Shown one piece after another: positions 1-8,956 of a stretch of DNA of 64,000 nt. Source of the DNA: Allobosea sp. (lineage in GTDB: Bacteria; Pseudomonadota; Alphaproteobacteria; Rhizobiales; Beijerinckiaceae); NCBI RefSeq assembly GCF_030695125.1, contig NZ_JAUYTP010000031.1, positions 248,001-312,000 on the forward strand, read 5' to 3'. The stretch's first letter is position 1. Each line of letters opens with the position of its first letter. The translations under genes were made by a program, and so were the position numbers. The notes below the pieces were generated by a model. It saw only the letters and a program-made list of their open reading frames with translations. It was not told the DNA's origin and did not search any database.

Positions 1-76
1 CCTGGGCGCAGGCGAGAACCACGGCGTTGCGCTTGGCGGGCGCGTCGCCGTCAGCGACCGGGACATGCTGGTTCAT
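1..76 (-). CDS. N-terminal fragment of a probable MFS transporter (cut by window edge)
   Basis: Only the first 25 codons are inside the window, read from an ATG at 76. They begin MNQHVPVADGD and run into NAVVLACAQ, which resembles the start of the first membrane helix of many major facilitator proteins. It lies 39 bases downstream of the thiL stop on the same strand, so it may be the last gene of the nrdR-rib-nusB-thiL transcript. The family call rests on a very short piece and is tentative. Confidence 0.4.
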   Translation of the reverse strand, partial: MNQHVPVADGDAPAKRNAVVLACAQ

Positions 77-115
77 GCGTCTGCCGTCCTTGATCAGGCG
101 GCGCGGGCCGCCTTC

Positions 116-1111
116 TTAAAAATGCGCGAAGGAGCCGCGCGTGAAGTCCCGTGCCCTGCCCTGTTCGCGGTGGCTGGCCACGCCCGCCGCCTCGGTTACG
201 AACCCGATCCGGGTGAGCGCGATCCCGGCGGCCTGCGCCGCCGTGGTCAGAGCAGGATATTCCTTTTCCGGCACCGTGCAGAGAATTTCGTAGTCGTCGC
301 CGCCGGTCCAGGCCAGTTCCGCCAGCGCGGGAGCGGCCATGATCGCAGCGCGCGCCGGATCAGACAGCGGAACGGCGTCGAGATCGACCTCGGCGCCGGC
401 GCCCGAGGCCTTAAGCAGCTTGGCGAGATCGCCGACGAGCCCATCCGAGACATCCATCGCGGCACTGGCATGCGCCTGCAGGGCTGCGGCGAGATCGAGA
501 CGCGGCTGGGGATGCAGATAGCGATCGGTCAGGAACGCGCGGTCACGCTCCCCCAGTTGCGAGACCCAGCCCGGCTTGTCGGGCCCATGCACCTTGAGCC
601 CAAGCGCGCCATCGCCGATCGTGCCGGACACGAGGAGCAGATCGCCCGGTTTGGCGCCCGCGCGCCGCACCATCCGGCCCGCCGGAACGCTGCCGAAGGC
701 GGTGATCGAAAGCGTCAGCGGGCCCGGCGTCGAGACGGTATCGCCGCCGATCAGCGGGCAGCCCCCCGCATCGGCCGCTTGCTTCAGCCCAGCGGCGAAA
801 GCGGCGAGCCAGCTGTCGGTCCAGCCCTTCGGCAAGGCGAGCGCCAGCACGAACCCCTCGGGCCGCGCGCCCTTGGCCGCAAGATCGGAGAGATTGACCG
901 CCAGCGCCTTGCGGGCGATCGAGCCCGGCGGGTCATCGGGGAAGAAATGCACGCCGGCGACCAGCGCATCGGCGGTGACCACGATCTCGTAGCCGCGCGC
1001 CGGTCGCAGCAGCCCGGCATCATCGACAAGCCCGAGCCCGCCAGGTCCCGCGATCGGAGCGAAATGACGGGCGATCAGCTCGAATTCGCCGGGGCGTTCC
1101 GTTTCCGACAT
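116..1111 (-). CDS. thiL: Thiamine-monophosphate kinase ThiL
   Basis: ThiL phosphorylates thiamine monophosphate with ATP to give thiamine diphosphate, the last step of cofactor synthesis in the cytosol. The 331-residue protein has the usual AIRS-type motifs in order: a metal-binding GLVDDAGLL near residues 27-35, GGDTVSTPG, the DVSDGLVGDL stretch, and GGDDYEIL in the C-terminal half. Length is normal for the family. It follows nusB on the same strand with a 156-base gap that holds a palindromic repeat. Linkage of thiL to nusB and ribH is common in proteobacteria. Confidence 0.96.
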   Translation of the reverse strand: MSETERPGEFELIARHFAPIAGPGGLGLVDDAGLLRPARGYEIVVTADALVAGVHFFPDDPPGSIARKALAVNLSDLAAKGARPEGFVLALALPKGWTDSWLAAFAAGLKQAADAGGCPLIGGDTVSTPGPLTLSITAFGSVPAGRMVRRAGAKPGDLLLVSGTIGDGALGLKVHGPDKPGWVSQLGERDRAFLTDRYLHPQPRLDLAAALQAHASAAMDVSDGLVGDLAKLLKASGAGAEVDLDAVPLSDPARAAIMAAPALAELAWTGGDDYEILCTVPEKEYPALTTAAQAAGIALTRIGFVTEAAGVASHREQGRARDFTRGSFAHF

Positions 1112-1138
1112 CCGAGCAGCCCTTTTCCACCTTCCCGC

Positions 1139-1248
1139 GTCATCCCGGACAAGCGGCGCAGCCGCGCCGATCCGGGATCCATTCCGGAGCCTGACCGATC
1201 GGCGCTCCGGAATGGATCCCGGGTCTCCCTTCGGTCGCCCGGGATGAC
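1139..1248. repeat. Palindromic dispersed repeat, GTCATCCCGG family
   Basis: The segment starts GTCATCCCGG and ends with its complement CCCGGGATGAC. Inside are two 22-base arms (GATCCGGGATCC... and its complement) that would form a long hairpin. It fills the nusB-thiL gap. A partial relative sits at about 22875-22912. It looks like an intergenic REP-like element; in RNA it could modulate expression between nusB and thiL. Confidence 0.75.
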
Positions 1249-1267
1249 CCGAGCAATGGAAAAGCCG

Positions 1268-1765
1268 TCACGCCGCCGGCGCGTCGAACTCGTCGGAGCG
1301 GACGTCGCGAGCGAGCTTGTCGAGCACGGCGTTGATCATGCCGATCTCCTCGCCCTCGTAGAAGGCCCGCGCAACCGCGACATATTCGGAGATGACGGCG
1401 CGCGCCGGCACGTCCTTGCGGAAGGACAGTTCATAGGCCCCGGCGCGCAGGATCGCGCGGACCACGGCCTCGACCCGCTTGAGCGGCCAGCCCGCGGCGA
1501 GCGTCTCGTCGACCGAGCGGTCGACCAGGCGCTGCTCGCGCACGACACCGCCCAGCAGATCGCGGAAGAAGGCGATCTCGGCCTTGGGAAGCTCGATGTC
1601 CTCGACCAGCTTGCCGATCCAGAAGGCCTCGAACTCGGCCATGGCCTCGACCACGCCGCGCCCGCCGATCTCCATCTCGTAGAGCGCCTGGACGACCGAG
1701 AGCCGCGCGCCGCGGCGCATCTCGGCGCGGTTGGATCCAGGACGGCCGGCCCCTGACCCACTCAC
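1268..1765 (-). CDS. nusB: Transcription antitermination factor NusB
   Basis: NusB binds boxA RNA with NusE (S10) to support antitermination on rRNA operons. The all-helical NusB fold is recognised from [15 protein letters not shown] near the N-terminus, the central [13 protein letters not shown], and [13 protein letters not shown] followed by [17 protein letters not shown] in the C-terminal half. I chose the GTG at 1765 because it overlaps the ribH stop codon by four bases (GTGA), giving 165 residues. An ATG at 1720 would give a shorter 150-residue form. Translational coupling to ribH is therefore likely. Confidence 0.93.
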   Translation of the reverse strand: MSGSGAGRPGSNRAEMRRGARLSVVQALYEMEIGGRGVVEAMAEFEAFWIGKLVEDIELPKAEIAFFRDLLGGVVREQRLVDRSVDETLAAGWPLKRVEAVVRAILRAGAYELSFRKDVPARAVISEYVAVARAFYEGEEIGMINAVLDKLARDVRSDEFDAPAA

Positions 1766-2271
1766 TTGGATTGCTCCCCGAGCGCGCGCTTGTAGCGCAG
1801 CACCGACAGCGCCGCTTCGGCTGCGCCGCCGCCCTTGTCCATCTCGGAGCGGTTGGCGCGGGCCCAGGCCTGCGCCTCGTTCTCGACGGTGAGGATGCCG
1901 TTGCCGAGCGGCAGGGCGAAGGCAACCGAGATGTCCATCAGCGCGCGCGAGCTTTCGCCGGCGACGATGTCGTAATGGCCGGTTTCGCCGCGGATCACGG
2001 TGCCGAGCGCGACGACCGCCTCGTAAGGATCGACCGCCTCGTCGGCCGCGCGCATGCCGATGATGATTGCGGAGGGGATTTCGAGCGCGCCGGGCACGGT
2101 GACGACATCGACGCGGCAGTCGGCCTTGTCGAGCACGGCGAGTGCGCCTTCGAGCAATTCGTCGGCAAGCGTGTCGTAGAAGCGCGCCTCGACCACGAGC
2201 ACGCGGGCGCCGTCCAGCGGGACGGCAGGAGTTGCGGCCTTGTCGGCCGAGATTTGCCGGGGTCCGGCCAT
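1762..2271 (-). CDS. ribH: 6,7-dimethyl-8-ribityllumazine synthase RibH
   Basis: RibH condenses the ribityl-amino-uracil intermediate with dihydroxybutanone phosphate to make lumazine, the penultimate step of riboflavin synthesis. The 169-residue protein has [18 protein letters not shown], the substrate-loop [25 protein letters not shown] with the conserved His, and a C-terminal [17 protein letters not shown]. It lies 41 bases after ribE and overlaps nusB by four bases, so it belongs to the riboflavin operon. Confidence 0.97.
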   Translation of the reverse strand: MAGPRQISADKAATPAVPLDGARVLVVEARFYDTLADELLEGALAVLDKADCRVDVVTVPGALEIPSAIIIGMRAADEAVDPYEAVVALGTVIRGETGHYDIVAGESSRALMDISVAFALPLGNGILTVENEAQAWARANRSEMDKGGGAAEAALSVLRYKRALGEQSK

Positions 2272-2312
2272 GGTTCTTGTCCTTGTCGAAAGTATGAGGC
2301 CGCTGGTTAGAC

Positions 2313-2954
2313 CTAGCCGCGCGCCTCCGCAAGGCGCGCGGCATAGCGCGCCATCAGATCGACCTCGACATGGACGGGATCGCCCTGCTTTCGCTGCCCC
2401 CAGGTGGTCACCGCGAAGGAATGCGGGATCAGCAGCACGGTAAAGACGTCGTCCTCGACCGTGTTGACCGTCAGCGAGGTGCCGTCGAGGCAGATCGAGC
2501 CCTTGGCGGCGATGAAGCGCGGCAGTCCCTGTGGCGCGCGGATATGAAAGCGCGCCGTCGCGCCCCAGGGCTCGTCGGGATCGGGCGCGATCGGCTCGAT
2601 CTTCATGATCTGGCCGACGCCGTCGACATGGCCGGTGACGAGATGCCCACCAAGCTCGTCGCCGACCTTGAGCGAGCGTTCGAGGTTGATCGCGCTGCCG
2701 ACCTCCCATTCCCCGACCAGGGTCTTCGACAGGGTTTCGGCCGCGGCCTCGACCTGGAAGATGCAGCCGGGCTCGCCATCGGTGCGCGGCCGCAGCGCCG
2801 TCACCGTCAGGCAGACGCCGGCGCAGGCGATCGAGGCGCCGATCTCGATGCCGGCAGCCTCATAGGGGCAGGCGATGGCCAGCCGCTTCAGGCTCGGGCC
2901 CTTGCGCTCGCTCTCCACGACGGTGCCGATGGCGGTGACGATGCCGGTGAACAT
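2313..2954 (-). CDS. ribE: Riboflavin synthase, alpha subunit
   Basis: This enzyme dismutates two lumazine molecules to riboflavin. The 213-residue protein starts with the signature [10 protein letters not shown] and contains two lumazine-binding repeats: [10 protein letters not shown] in the first half and [13 protein letters not shown] in the second. The VTGHVDGVG motif joins them. Its ATG overlaps the ribD stop codon by one base (TGATG), which points to coupled translation. Confidence 0.97.
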   Translation of the reverse strand: MFTGIVTAIGTVVESERKGPSLKRLAIACPYEAAGIEIGASIACAGVCLTVTALRPRTDGEPGCIFQVEAAAETLSKTLVGEWEVGSAINLERSLKVGDELGGHLVTGHVDGVGQIMKIEPIAPDPDEPWGATARFHIRAPQGLPRFIAAKGSICLDGTSLTVNTVEDDVFTVLLIPHSFAVTTWGQRKQGDPVHVEVDLMARYAARLAEARG

Positions 2955-4099
2955 CAGCCTGTCCTCGTAAAATGCTCGAAATGGTCGTGACCGATCAGCC
3001 CGGTCTCGGCAAGGGCGTAGAGATCGGGGTCGGCCAGCGCCGCCGCAAGGCCCGGGCGCACGGCGACGACGCCGGGCTGCCCCAGCGCGTTCGGCGAGGT
3101 CGAGACCACGACCTCATCGAGCAGCCCGGCGAGCGCGAGCTTTTCGGCGACGGTGGGCCCGCCTTCGGAGAAGATGCGCGTGATGCCGCGCGTGCCCAAA
3201 AGGCGCAGCGCCTCGGCGAGATCGAGATGCCCCTGCGGATCGGCTGAAACCCGCATGACCTCGACGCCGGCGGCGACCAGCGCCATCTCGTTTTCGACAG
3301 GAGCGGCTTCCGCCGCGATCACCCAGACCGGAACCTGCGCGACGGTCTTCACGAGTTGCGAGGAGAGCGGCAGCCGCAGATGCGTATCCAGGATGACCCG
3401 CACCGGCGAACGCTCCGCCAGGCCGGGCAGACGCACGGTCAGCAGCGGGTCGTCGGCCAGCACCGTGCCGATGCCCAGCATGATTGCGTCGTAATGGGTG
3501 CGCTGCAATTGGACCCAGCCATTGGCGGCGGGGCACGACACCGCCAGTCGCGCGCCGCCCGGCCCGCCGGCATAGCCATCGGCGGTGCGGGCGATCTTGA
3601 AGGTCACCATAGGCCGGCCTTGCGTCACCCGCAGGACATGGCCGCGATGGGCGGCTTGCGCCTGATCTTCGCAAACGCCCGTCGTCACCGCGATGCCAGC
3701 CGTGCGCAGCAGCGCGAAGCCCAAGCCCCTGAACAGCGGGTTGGGGTCCGCCATGGCCGCGACCACGCGCCGGACGCCGGCCAGGATGGTGCGTTCGACG
3801 CAAGGCGTGGCGGCGCGGATCGTGCGGTGCGAGCAGGGTTCCAGCGTGACGTAGAGCGTGCCGCCGGCTGCGGCATTGGGCCCAGCGCGGTCGAAGGCGT
3901 TGGCCTCGCCATGCGGCCGGCCGCCGGGCTGCGTGTGACCGCGTGCAACGATGACGGGGCCATCGGGCGTATCCTGCGTCACGATCGCGCCGACGCAGGG
4001 GTTCGGCCAGGTCGTGCCCTGCCCGCGCGCGCCGAAGGCGAGCGCCTGGCGCATGAAAGCCCGGTCGATCGCGGCCTGCCGGCCGCCGGTCTCAGTCAT
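2954..4099 (-). CDS. ribD: Bifunctional riboflavin biosynthesis deaminase/reductase RibD
   Basis: RibD carries out the second and third steps of riboflavin synthesis. The N-terminal deaminase has the Zn site HGEANA (His63, Glu65) and the PCSH...TPC segment (Cys89, Cys100). The C-terminal reductase half begins near residue 150 ([15 protein letters not shown]) and includes [10 protein letters not shown] and ISEGGPTVA-like FSEGGPTVA. The start at 4099 gives 381 residues and overlaps the end of nrdR by eight bases. The spacing between the two Cys ligands is two residues longer than in the common PCSHxGRTPPC form, and a single Pro precedes the second Cys. Confidence 0.96.
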   Translation of the reverse strand: MTETGGRQAAIDRAFMRQALAFGARGQGTTWPNPCVGAIVTQDTPDGPVIVARGHTQPGGRPHGEANAFDRAGPNAAAGGTLYVTLEPCSHRTIRAATPCVERTILAGVRRVVAAMADPNPLFRGLGFALLRTAGIAVTTGVCEDQAQAAHRGHVLRVTQGRPMVTFKIARTADGYAGGPGGARLAVSCPAANGWVQLQRTHYDAIMLGIGTVLADDPLLTVRLPGLAERSPVRVILDTHLRLPLSSQLVKTVAQVPVWVIAAEAAPVENEMALVAAGVEVMRVSADPQGHLDLAEALRLLGTRGITRIFSEGGPTVAEKLALAGLLDEVVVSTSPNALGQPGVVAVRPGLAAALADPDLYALAETGLIGHDHFEHFTRTG

Positions 4100-4589
4100 C
4101 GGCGCGGGCGGGCGGGACGGGTTGATCGCCCCCCTCCTCGTCGCTGCTGAGCTGGCCCAGGATTTCCTCGAAATCGCGGGCCTCGCGGAAATTCTTGTAG
4201 ACCGAGGCGAAGCGGACATAGGCGACATCGTCGAGCGCCTTCAGCCCCTCCATGACGAGTTCGCCGATGGCGGAGCTCGCGATCTCGGCTTCGCCAGAGC
4301 TTTCGAGCTGGCGCACGATGCCGTTGACCATGCGCTCGATCCGCTCGGGCGCGACCGCGCGCTTGCGCAGCGCGACCTCGATCGAGGTCTGGAGCTTGTC
4401 GCGGTCGAAGACCGTGCGCCGGCCCGAGCGCTTGACCACGGTCAGCTCGCGCAATTGCACGCGCTCGAAGGTGGTGAAGCGGCCGCCGCAATCGGGACAG
4501 ACGCGGCGGCGGCGGATCGAGGCGGAATCGTCGGTCGGCCGGGAATCCTTCACCTGCGTATCGAGGGAACCGCAATAGGGGCAGCGCAT
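4092..4589 (-). CDS. nrdR: Transcriptional repressor NrdR
   Basis: NrdR represses ribonucleotide reductase genes by sensing ATP/dATP. The 165-residue protein has an N-terminal zinc ribbon with Cys3, Cys6, Cys31 and Cys34 (MRCPYCGS and CPDCGGRF), then an ATP-cone domain starting near [10 protein letters not shown]. It is the promoter-proximal gene of the minus-strand rib operon and overlaps ribD. In many alphaproteobacteria nrdR directly follows glyA; here a toxin-antitoxin pair separates them. Confidence 0.97.
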   Translation of the reverse strand: MRCPYCGSLDTQVKDSRPTDDSASIRRRRVCPDCGGRFTTFERVQLRELTVVKRSGRRTVFDRDKLQTSIEVALRKRAVAPERIERMVNGIVRQLESSGEAEIASSAIGELVMEGLKALDDVAYVRFASVYKNFREARDFEEILGQLSSDEEGGDQPVPPARADD

Positions 4590-4598
4590 GGCGGGCTT

Positions 4599-5069
4599 TC
4601 AGGGGTTCGCGGCGGAGGCGGCGGCCTCCGCGCTGAGGGCCGCGGCGAGATTGGCGCTGGACCATGACGGCCAGCCGGTGCCGGCAAAATCCCGGTCATG
4701 CGACCAGATGTCGGCTTCATAGGCCCAGGCCAACGCAAGAATGTGGGCGTCGGCGACGCTGCCGTTTCGGGACGCGGGCGCGTTGCGGAGAGCGTCTGCT
4801 GCCGGCACCAGAGACATGCGATAGCGCGCTTCCGGCGGGACCTCGATCAGCCGCAACACGATTTTCGCGTCGTGTTCCGCGTCCGGCGCACGATCGCGCA
4901 AATGCCAGATCACAGCCATCAGTTCTGCGACCGATTCGACTGAAAAGAGCAGGCGCCTGCGTGTTGCGACCCTGTCCCAGATCCCACGGAGCCTGAAGCC
5001 CAAAACCATCGACAGGACGATGTTGGTATCGACAACCAGAGCGGCCGAGGGCTTGCGAGCGATCGTCAC
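4599..5069 (-). CDS. PIN-domain toxin (VapC-like ribonuclease)
   Basis: The 156-residue protein has the acidic PIN layout: VVDTN with Asp14, a second acidic site around Glu49 (SVAELMAV), ADAHILALA with Asp107, and IWSHDRDF with Asp125 and Asp127. PIN toxins of this type cleave RNA. Its ATG overlaps the stop of the upstream small gene by four bases, the usual arrangement for a toxin behind its antitoxin. It ends ten bases before nrdR, so it sits as an insert between glyA and nrdR. The exact target is unknown. Confidence 0.85.
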   Translation of the reverse strand: MTIARKPSAALVVDTNIVLSMVLGFRLRGIWDRVATRRRLLFSVESVAELMAVIWHLRDRAPDAEHDAKIVLRLIEVPPEARYRMSLVPAADALRNAPASRNGSVADAHILALAWAYEADIWSHDRDFAGTGWPSWSSANLAAALSAEAAASAANP

Positions 5070-5308
5070 TGTTCGCGCGCGTCGAGGAAGTTCTCCAGCC
5101 AGGCCTTCGTGTCTGGACTCAGCTGGGCATGGTGCGCCTCGATCTGGTCAAGAACGCGCATCCAGGCCTCGGGATCGGGCATCCGCAGCGGTGTCAGAAA
5201 GGCGACGGTTTCCCCGTCGCTCTGGATCGGAACAGCATGCGGCAGCGCCTTGATCGTCGCAGCCGACATCTTCTGCAACTCACGCATCGTCACGGCTTGC
5301 TTGTTCAT
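5066..5308 (-). CDS. Phd/YefM-like antitoxin partner of the PIN toxin
   Basis: The 80-residue protein starts MNKQAVTMRELQ and has a Phd-like core (IQSDGETVAFLTPL) followed by a helical C-terminal tail rich in Trp and acidic residues, as expected for a toxin-binding region. I chose the ATG at 5308 because GGAGGG lies about five bases upstream. It overlaps the PIN gene by four bases. Such antitoxins usually bind an operator just upstream and autoregulate; a short palindrome is present at 5355-5364. Confidence 0.75.
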   Translation of the reverse strand: MNKQAVTMRELQKMSAATIKALPHAVPIQSDGETVAFLTPLRMPDPEAWMRVLDQIEAHHAQLSPDTKAWLENFLDAREQ

Positions 5309-5354
5309 ACCGCCCTCCAGCGAGAGTCCGTCTGCGGCCCAACTCGGTATGTAA

Positions 5355-5364
5355 CCCTGTAGGG
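5355..5364. promoter_or_regulatory. Candidate operator of the antitoxin-PIN pair
   Basis: CCCTGTAGGG is an inverted repeat (CCCT/AGGG, two-base spacer) 47 bases upstream of the antitoxin start. The position fits an autoregulatory Phd-type operator. The arms are short, so chance occurrence is possible. Confidence 0.3.
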
Positions 5365-5402
5365 CAACCAATTCAAGTCGCGCTTTTTGCCCGGATCGTC
5401 CC

Positions 5403-6704
5403 TCAATAGATCGGGAAGCGCCCGGTCAGCTCATGCGCCTTGGCCTTGACCGCCTGCTCGACGGCGGCGTTGCCCTCTTCGCCGTTGGCTGCGAGCCCGT
5501 CCAGCACCTCGGCGATCAGTTCGCCGACCTTCTTGAACTCGGCCACGCCGAAGCCGCGCGAGGTGGCGGCGGGGGTGCCGAGCCGGACGCCCGACGTCAC
5601 CATCGGCTTTTCCGGATCGAAGGGGATGCCGTTCTTGTTGCAGGTGATGTGGGCGCGGCCGAGCGCGATCTCGGCGGCCTTGCCGGTGACCTTCTTGGAG
5701 CGAAGGTCGACCAGCATCAGGTGGTTGTCGGTGCCGCCGGTGACGAGGTCGAAGCCCCTGGTCTTGAGCGTGTCGGCCAGGGCCTTCGCGTTCTCGACGA
5801 CGGCCCGCGCATAGATCTTGAATTCCGGCTGCAGCGCCTCCTGGAAGGCGACGGCCTTGGCGGCGATGACGTGCATCAGCGGCCCGCCCTGGATGCCCGG
5901 GAAGATGGCCGAGTTGAACTTCTTGGCCAGCGCCTCGTCATTGGTCAGGATCATGCCGCCGCGCGGGCCGCGCAGGGTCTTGTGGGTTGTCGTGGTCGCG
6001 ACATGGGCGTGCGGGAACGGCGAGGGATGCGCGCCGCCGGCGACGAGGCCGGCGAAATGCGCCATGTCGACGAAGAGATACGCACCGACCTCGTCGGCGA
6101 TGGCGCGGAAGCGGGCGAAGTCCCAGTGCCGGGCATAGGCCGAGCCGCCGGCAACGATGACCTTCGGCTTGTGCTCGCGGGCAAGCCGCTCCATCGCGTC
6201 ATAGTCGATGAGCTGGTCGACGACGCAGACGCCGTAGGAGACGACGTTGAACCATTTGCCCGACTGGTTGACCGGCGCGCCATGGGTCAAATGCCCGCCG
6301 GCGGCGAGATCGAGGCCCATGAAGGTGTCGCCCGGCTGCATCAGCGCCATGAACACGGCCTGGTTGGCCTGGCTGCCGGAGTTGGGCTGGACATTGGCGA
6401 AGCCGCAGCCGAACAGGCGCGTGGCGCGCTCGATGGCGAGCTTCTCGGCGATGTCGACGAACTGGCAGCCGCCATAATAGCGCCGGCCGGGATAGCCCTC
6501 GGCATATTTGTTGGTCATCACTGACCCTTGAGCCTCGAGCACGGCCCGCGACACGATGTTCTCCGACGCGATCAGCTCGATCTCCTCGCGCTGACGGCCG
6601 AGTTCGAGCTCGATGGCGCGCGCAATCTCCGGGTCGGCATCGGCCAGCGACGCGGCGAAGAACGAGTTCGAGAAGTGCTTTTCGGCGGCGGCGTCATGGC
6701 TCAT
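5403..6704 (-). CDS. glyA: Serine hydroxymethyltransferase GlyA
   Basis: GlyA interconverts serine and glycine with tetrahydrofolate, a main source of one-carbon units. The 433-residue protein shows the PLP-enzyme hallmarks: [27 protein letters not shown], the PLP-binding [21 protein letters not shown], and the Schiff-base lysine in [14 protein letters not shown] (Lys242). The start [10 protein letters not shown] at 6704 fits the family length better than the longer reading from 6767. Confidence 0.97.
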   Translation of the reverse strand: MSHDAAAEKHFSNSFFAASLADADPEIARAIELELGRQREEIELIASENIVSRAVLEAQGSVMTNKYAEGYPGRRYYGGCQFVDIAEKLAIERATRLFGCGFANVQPNSGSQANQAVFMALMQPGDTFMGLDLAAGGHLTHGAPVNQSGKWFNVVSYGVCVVDQLIDYDAMERLAREHKPKVIVAGGSAYARHWDFARFRAIADEVGAYLFVDMAHFAGLVAGGAHPSPFPHAHVATTTTHKTLRGPRGGMILTNDEALAKKFNSAIFPGIQGGPLMHVIAAKAVAFQEALQPEFKIYARAVVENAKALADTLKTRGFDLVTGGTDNHLMLVDLRSKKVTGKAAEIALGRAHITCNKNGIPFDPEKPMVTSGVRLGTPAATSRGFGVAEFKKVGELIAEVLDGLAANGEEGNAAVEQAVKAKAHELTGRFPIY

Positions 6705-7014
6705 GGCGAGGCTCCATCGGCGCTGGATCGTCGCAGGCCCGGAGGACTTTCGCCCTCGAAGCGGCATGCGGTTGCAAAGGCTTGCGGAATCCGCGCGCGC
6801 GATCCCGCCATGGCCGGTCCCGTAGCATTCGGCGCGCGCCTTTTACAAGCGCGAAGCGGGCGACATGAGCGCGCGGGTGGGCACAGGGGCGGCGTCCCGA
6901 GACGAGACCTCGCCGGTGTGACGGGGACGTAAGCCCGCGCCGTCTCAGGCCGAGACAACTTGACGGCTCTGGGCGTGAGGTTCAGCTGTGATATTCAACG
7001 ATCGGGAGGCCGCC
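6705..7014. other. Intergenic region between glyA and the MazE-like gene
   Basis: This 310-base stretch separates divergent genes and should hold both promoters. I see no convincing ORF, RNA gene or riboswitch. A perfect five-base inverted repeat, GTCTC-AGGCC-GAGAC (6942-6956), lies about 60 bases upstream of the antitoxin start and could be an operator. Confidence 0.5.
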
Positions 7015-7239
7015 ATGCCCGTGTCCGTCAATCCAAAGGGCCGGAAGCGCCGGGATGCGCTGCGGGCCGCCGGACTCCGTCCTGTGCAGATCTGGCTTCC
7101 GGATACGCGCCGACCCGGCTTCGGCGAAGAATGCCGCCGCCAGTCCCGTTTGGTTGCGGCCGCGGACGCCGCAGACCGCGATCTCGGTGCGGTCCTCGAT
7201 GCCGCCCTCGGCGATCTCGCGGGCGAGCACGAGGCGTGA
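7015..7239 (+). CDS. MazE-family antitoxin (DUF3018-like), probably orphan
   Basis: The 74-residue protein starts MPVSVNPKGRKRRDALRAAG and contains RPVQIWLPDTRRPGF, followed by an Arg/Gln/Ala-rich helix (EECRRQSRLVAAADAAD). This pattern is typical of the small alphaproteobacterial MazE antitoxins encoded directly upstream of mazF. GGGAGG about five bases upstream supports the ATG. The expected toxin gene starts in the overlapping GTGA but is broken (see next entry), so this antitoxin appears to have no functional partner here. Confidence 0.75.
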   Translation: MPVSVNPKGRKRRDALRAAGLRPVQIWLPDTRRPGFGEECRRQSRLVAAADAADRDLGAVLDAALGDLAGEHEA

Positions 7240-7310
7240 CGCGTGGCGGCATCACCCCGTCGCCATGACCGGCGATTTTGGGAAGCCGCGGCGCCTCGCA
7301 CTCCGGCGGC
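7236..7310 (+). pseudogene. Decayed mazF toxin remnant
   Basis: A GTG that overlaps the antitoxin stop opens VTRGGITP, which matches the RGDIVTV start of MazF. That frame stops at 7268. One frame over, the sequence continues VAMTGDFGKPR, the next conserved MazF stretch (compare VTVAxxGDFGKPRPAL). After GKPR the similarity is lost. This is best read as a frameshifted and truncated mazF of which only the first 20 or so codons remain. Confidence 0.6.
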
Positions 7311-7391
7311 GGGGTAGTGGCCAGCTAGCGTCCGTTTCCGACCCAACCTCACTCCGTCGCGCGCGCGTAAACTCGCACGCCACTCCACAAA

Positions 7392-7415
7392 AAACCCGCC
7401 GTCTCCGGCGGGTTT
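7392..7415 (-). terminator. Rho-independent-type terminator after the L,D-transpeptidase gene
   Basis: AAACCCGCC and GGCGGGTTT form a perfect nine-base stem with a six-base loop. Read on the minus strand it is followed by TTT, 30 bases past the stop of the L,D-transpeptidase gene. It is symmetric enough to act on the plus strand too. Confidence 0.75.
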
Positions 7416-7444
7416 CCTCGTCTCACGCAGCCTGTTTCAGCCGC

Positions 7445-8686
7445 TCAGATGTCCTGATCGCCCTGCAAGGCGGCGACGGGCACCGGTCCCAGGCCGTCCT
7501 TGTTGTAGATGTCGTCGCGGAACTGCACGCCGCCATCGGGCGTCGCCCAGGCGGTGACGTAGACCCAGTAGCACGGCACCGGATTGCTGATGCGGGCGTT
7601 GACGCGCTCGCCCGAGGCGATCGTGGCGTCGATCTTGGCGCGGTCCCAGCCGGGGGTGTCCTTGAGCAGCCAGGCGATGTAGTCGCGCACGTTCTGGACG
7701 CGCATGCAGCCCGAGGACACGAAGCGGAAATCGTCGCCGAAGATGCCCTTGGCCGGAGTATCGTGCATGTAGACGCCGTGCGGGCTGGGGATGTTGATGC
7801 GCACGAAGCCCAGCGAGTTGAACTCGCCGCCCGGGTCCTGCCGGAAGGTGTAGCGGGTCGCCTCGTCGGAGTTCCAGTTGACGCGCTCGGGCGGAATCTC
7901 GCCCTGCGGCCCGATGATGCGGATCTTGTTCTCGGTGAGGTAGGTCGGCTCCTTGCGCATCTTCGGGATCAGATCCTTGCGGATGATCGAAGCCGGCACG
8001 GTCCAGGTCGGGTTGAAGTTGACCTCGGGAATCTTGGTCGAGAGCAGCGGCGACTGGCGGTCGACCTTGCCGACGCCGGCGGCATGGCGGGTGGCGACGA
8101 CGCCGTTCTCGACGGTCTCGACCATCGCGGCGGGAATGTTGGCGACGACATAGCGGTTGCCGAGGCTCCCGGACCAGGAGCGCAGCCGCACCACATTGGT
8201 CTCGAGCTGCCGAATCCGCATGTCGATCGGCACGTTCAGCGCGGTCACCGTGGCGCGGTTGATCGCGCCCGTCGTCGAGAGGCCGACCCGGGCCTGGAAG
8301 TTGCGCACCCCCGCCTCGACATAGGAATCGTAGACGTTGCTGGTGCCGGCATTGGCGGGCAGGTCGCCGGTGATCATCAGGCGCTGGCGCAGGGCCACGA
8401 CACCGGGGCCCTTCGAGCCCACCGCCATCTTGCCGCCGAGCTGGATGGACGGCCAGCCTCCGCGGGCCGCGAGATCGCGATAGGCCACGATCGCGGCTTC
8501 GGTCGCCTGCAGCGATTCCGGCGAGAGCATCGGGGTGTGGGAGCGGGCCACCGCGTTGCGGGCGCCCGCATCATAGCTCTGGCGCCATTCCGCCTGCTGG
8601 GCGAAGGCCGGCACGGCCGTGGTCGCAGCGGCGCCGGAAAGCAGCGCCATCACTGTTTCGCGGCGGGTCAGGCTCATCGTCGGCAT
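7445..8686 (-). CDS. ldtP: L,D-transpeptidase (YkuD domain, LdtP/YcbB type)
   Basis: This periplasmic enzyme should make 3-3 cross-links in peptidoglycan or attach other groups to meso-DAP. The 413-residue protein begins with a Tat-like signal (SLTRRETVMALLSG then AVPAFAQQ). A peptidoglycan-binding region follows (KGPGVVALRQRL ... VRNFQARVGLSTTGAIN). The C-terminal YkuD domain has HGVYMHDTPAKGIF and the catalytic VSSGCMRVQ with Cys327. The ATG at 8686 is preceded by GAGAGGGA. The adjacent regulator gene resembles ldtR, which controls ldtP in Liberibacter; the symbol follows that analogy. Confidence 0.9.
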   Translation of the reverse strand: MPTMSLTRRETVMALLSGAAATTAVPAFAQQAEWRQSYDAGARNAVARSHTPMLSPESLQATEAAIVAYRDLAARGGWPSIQLGGKMAVGSKGPGVVALRQRLMITGDLPANAGTSNVYDSYVEAGVRNFQARVGLSTTGAINRATVTALNVPIDMRIRQLETNVVRLRSWSGSLGNRYVVANIPAAMVETVENGVVATRHAAGVGKVDRQSPLLSTKIPEVNFNPTWTVPASIIRKDLIPKMRKEPTYLTENKIRIIGPQGEIPPERVNWNSDEATRYTFRQDPGGEFNSLGFVRINIPSPHGVYMHDTPAKGIFGDDFRFVSSGCMRVQNVRDYIAWLLKDTPGWDRAKIDATIASGERVNARISNPVPCYWVYVTAWATPDGGVQFRDDIYNKDGLGPVPVAALQGDQDI

Positions 8687-8819
8687 CACGTCCCTCTCGA
8701 ACTCGTTTATTGCGCGCGGGGCCGGCCCTAACGCCCCGTCGTGCCATCCGCATAAGCGGTAGGCCTCATAACGGGCGAAGCTGCCGTAACACAATTAACG
8801 AGGCGTGATGAGCGCGGCG

Positions 8820-8846
8820 AATTTAGGGCATGGCACCGTTCTGCAA
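8820..8846 (-). promoter_or_regulatory. Candidate promoter for the L,D-transpeptidase gene
   Basis: On the minus strand TTGCAG is followed after 15 bases by TAAATT, about 130 bases upstream of the start, within the 270-base ldtR-ldtP gap. The spacing is short for a sigma-70 promoter, so this is only a candidate. No other feature was seen in the gap. Confidence 0.25.
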
Positions 8847-8956
8847 CATGCAGGGCGCGATTGTGGCAGCGACGCCACGCGACGCCGCTCCCGGCCCGGT
8901 GGGCGGAAGCGGCGACAGCATGCGAAAGGCGCGGAGCGGGCGCGATCCCGCCCTTT

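Noticed and set aside
7055-8731. 558-codon plus-strand frame through the L,D-transpeptidase gene
   Set aside because: Antisense to ldtP; only the first part around 7258-7290 has meaning, as the mazF remnant.
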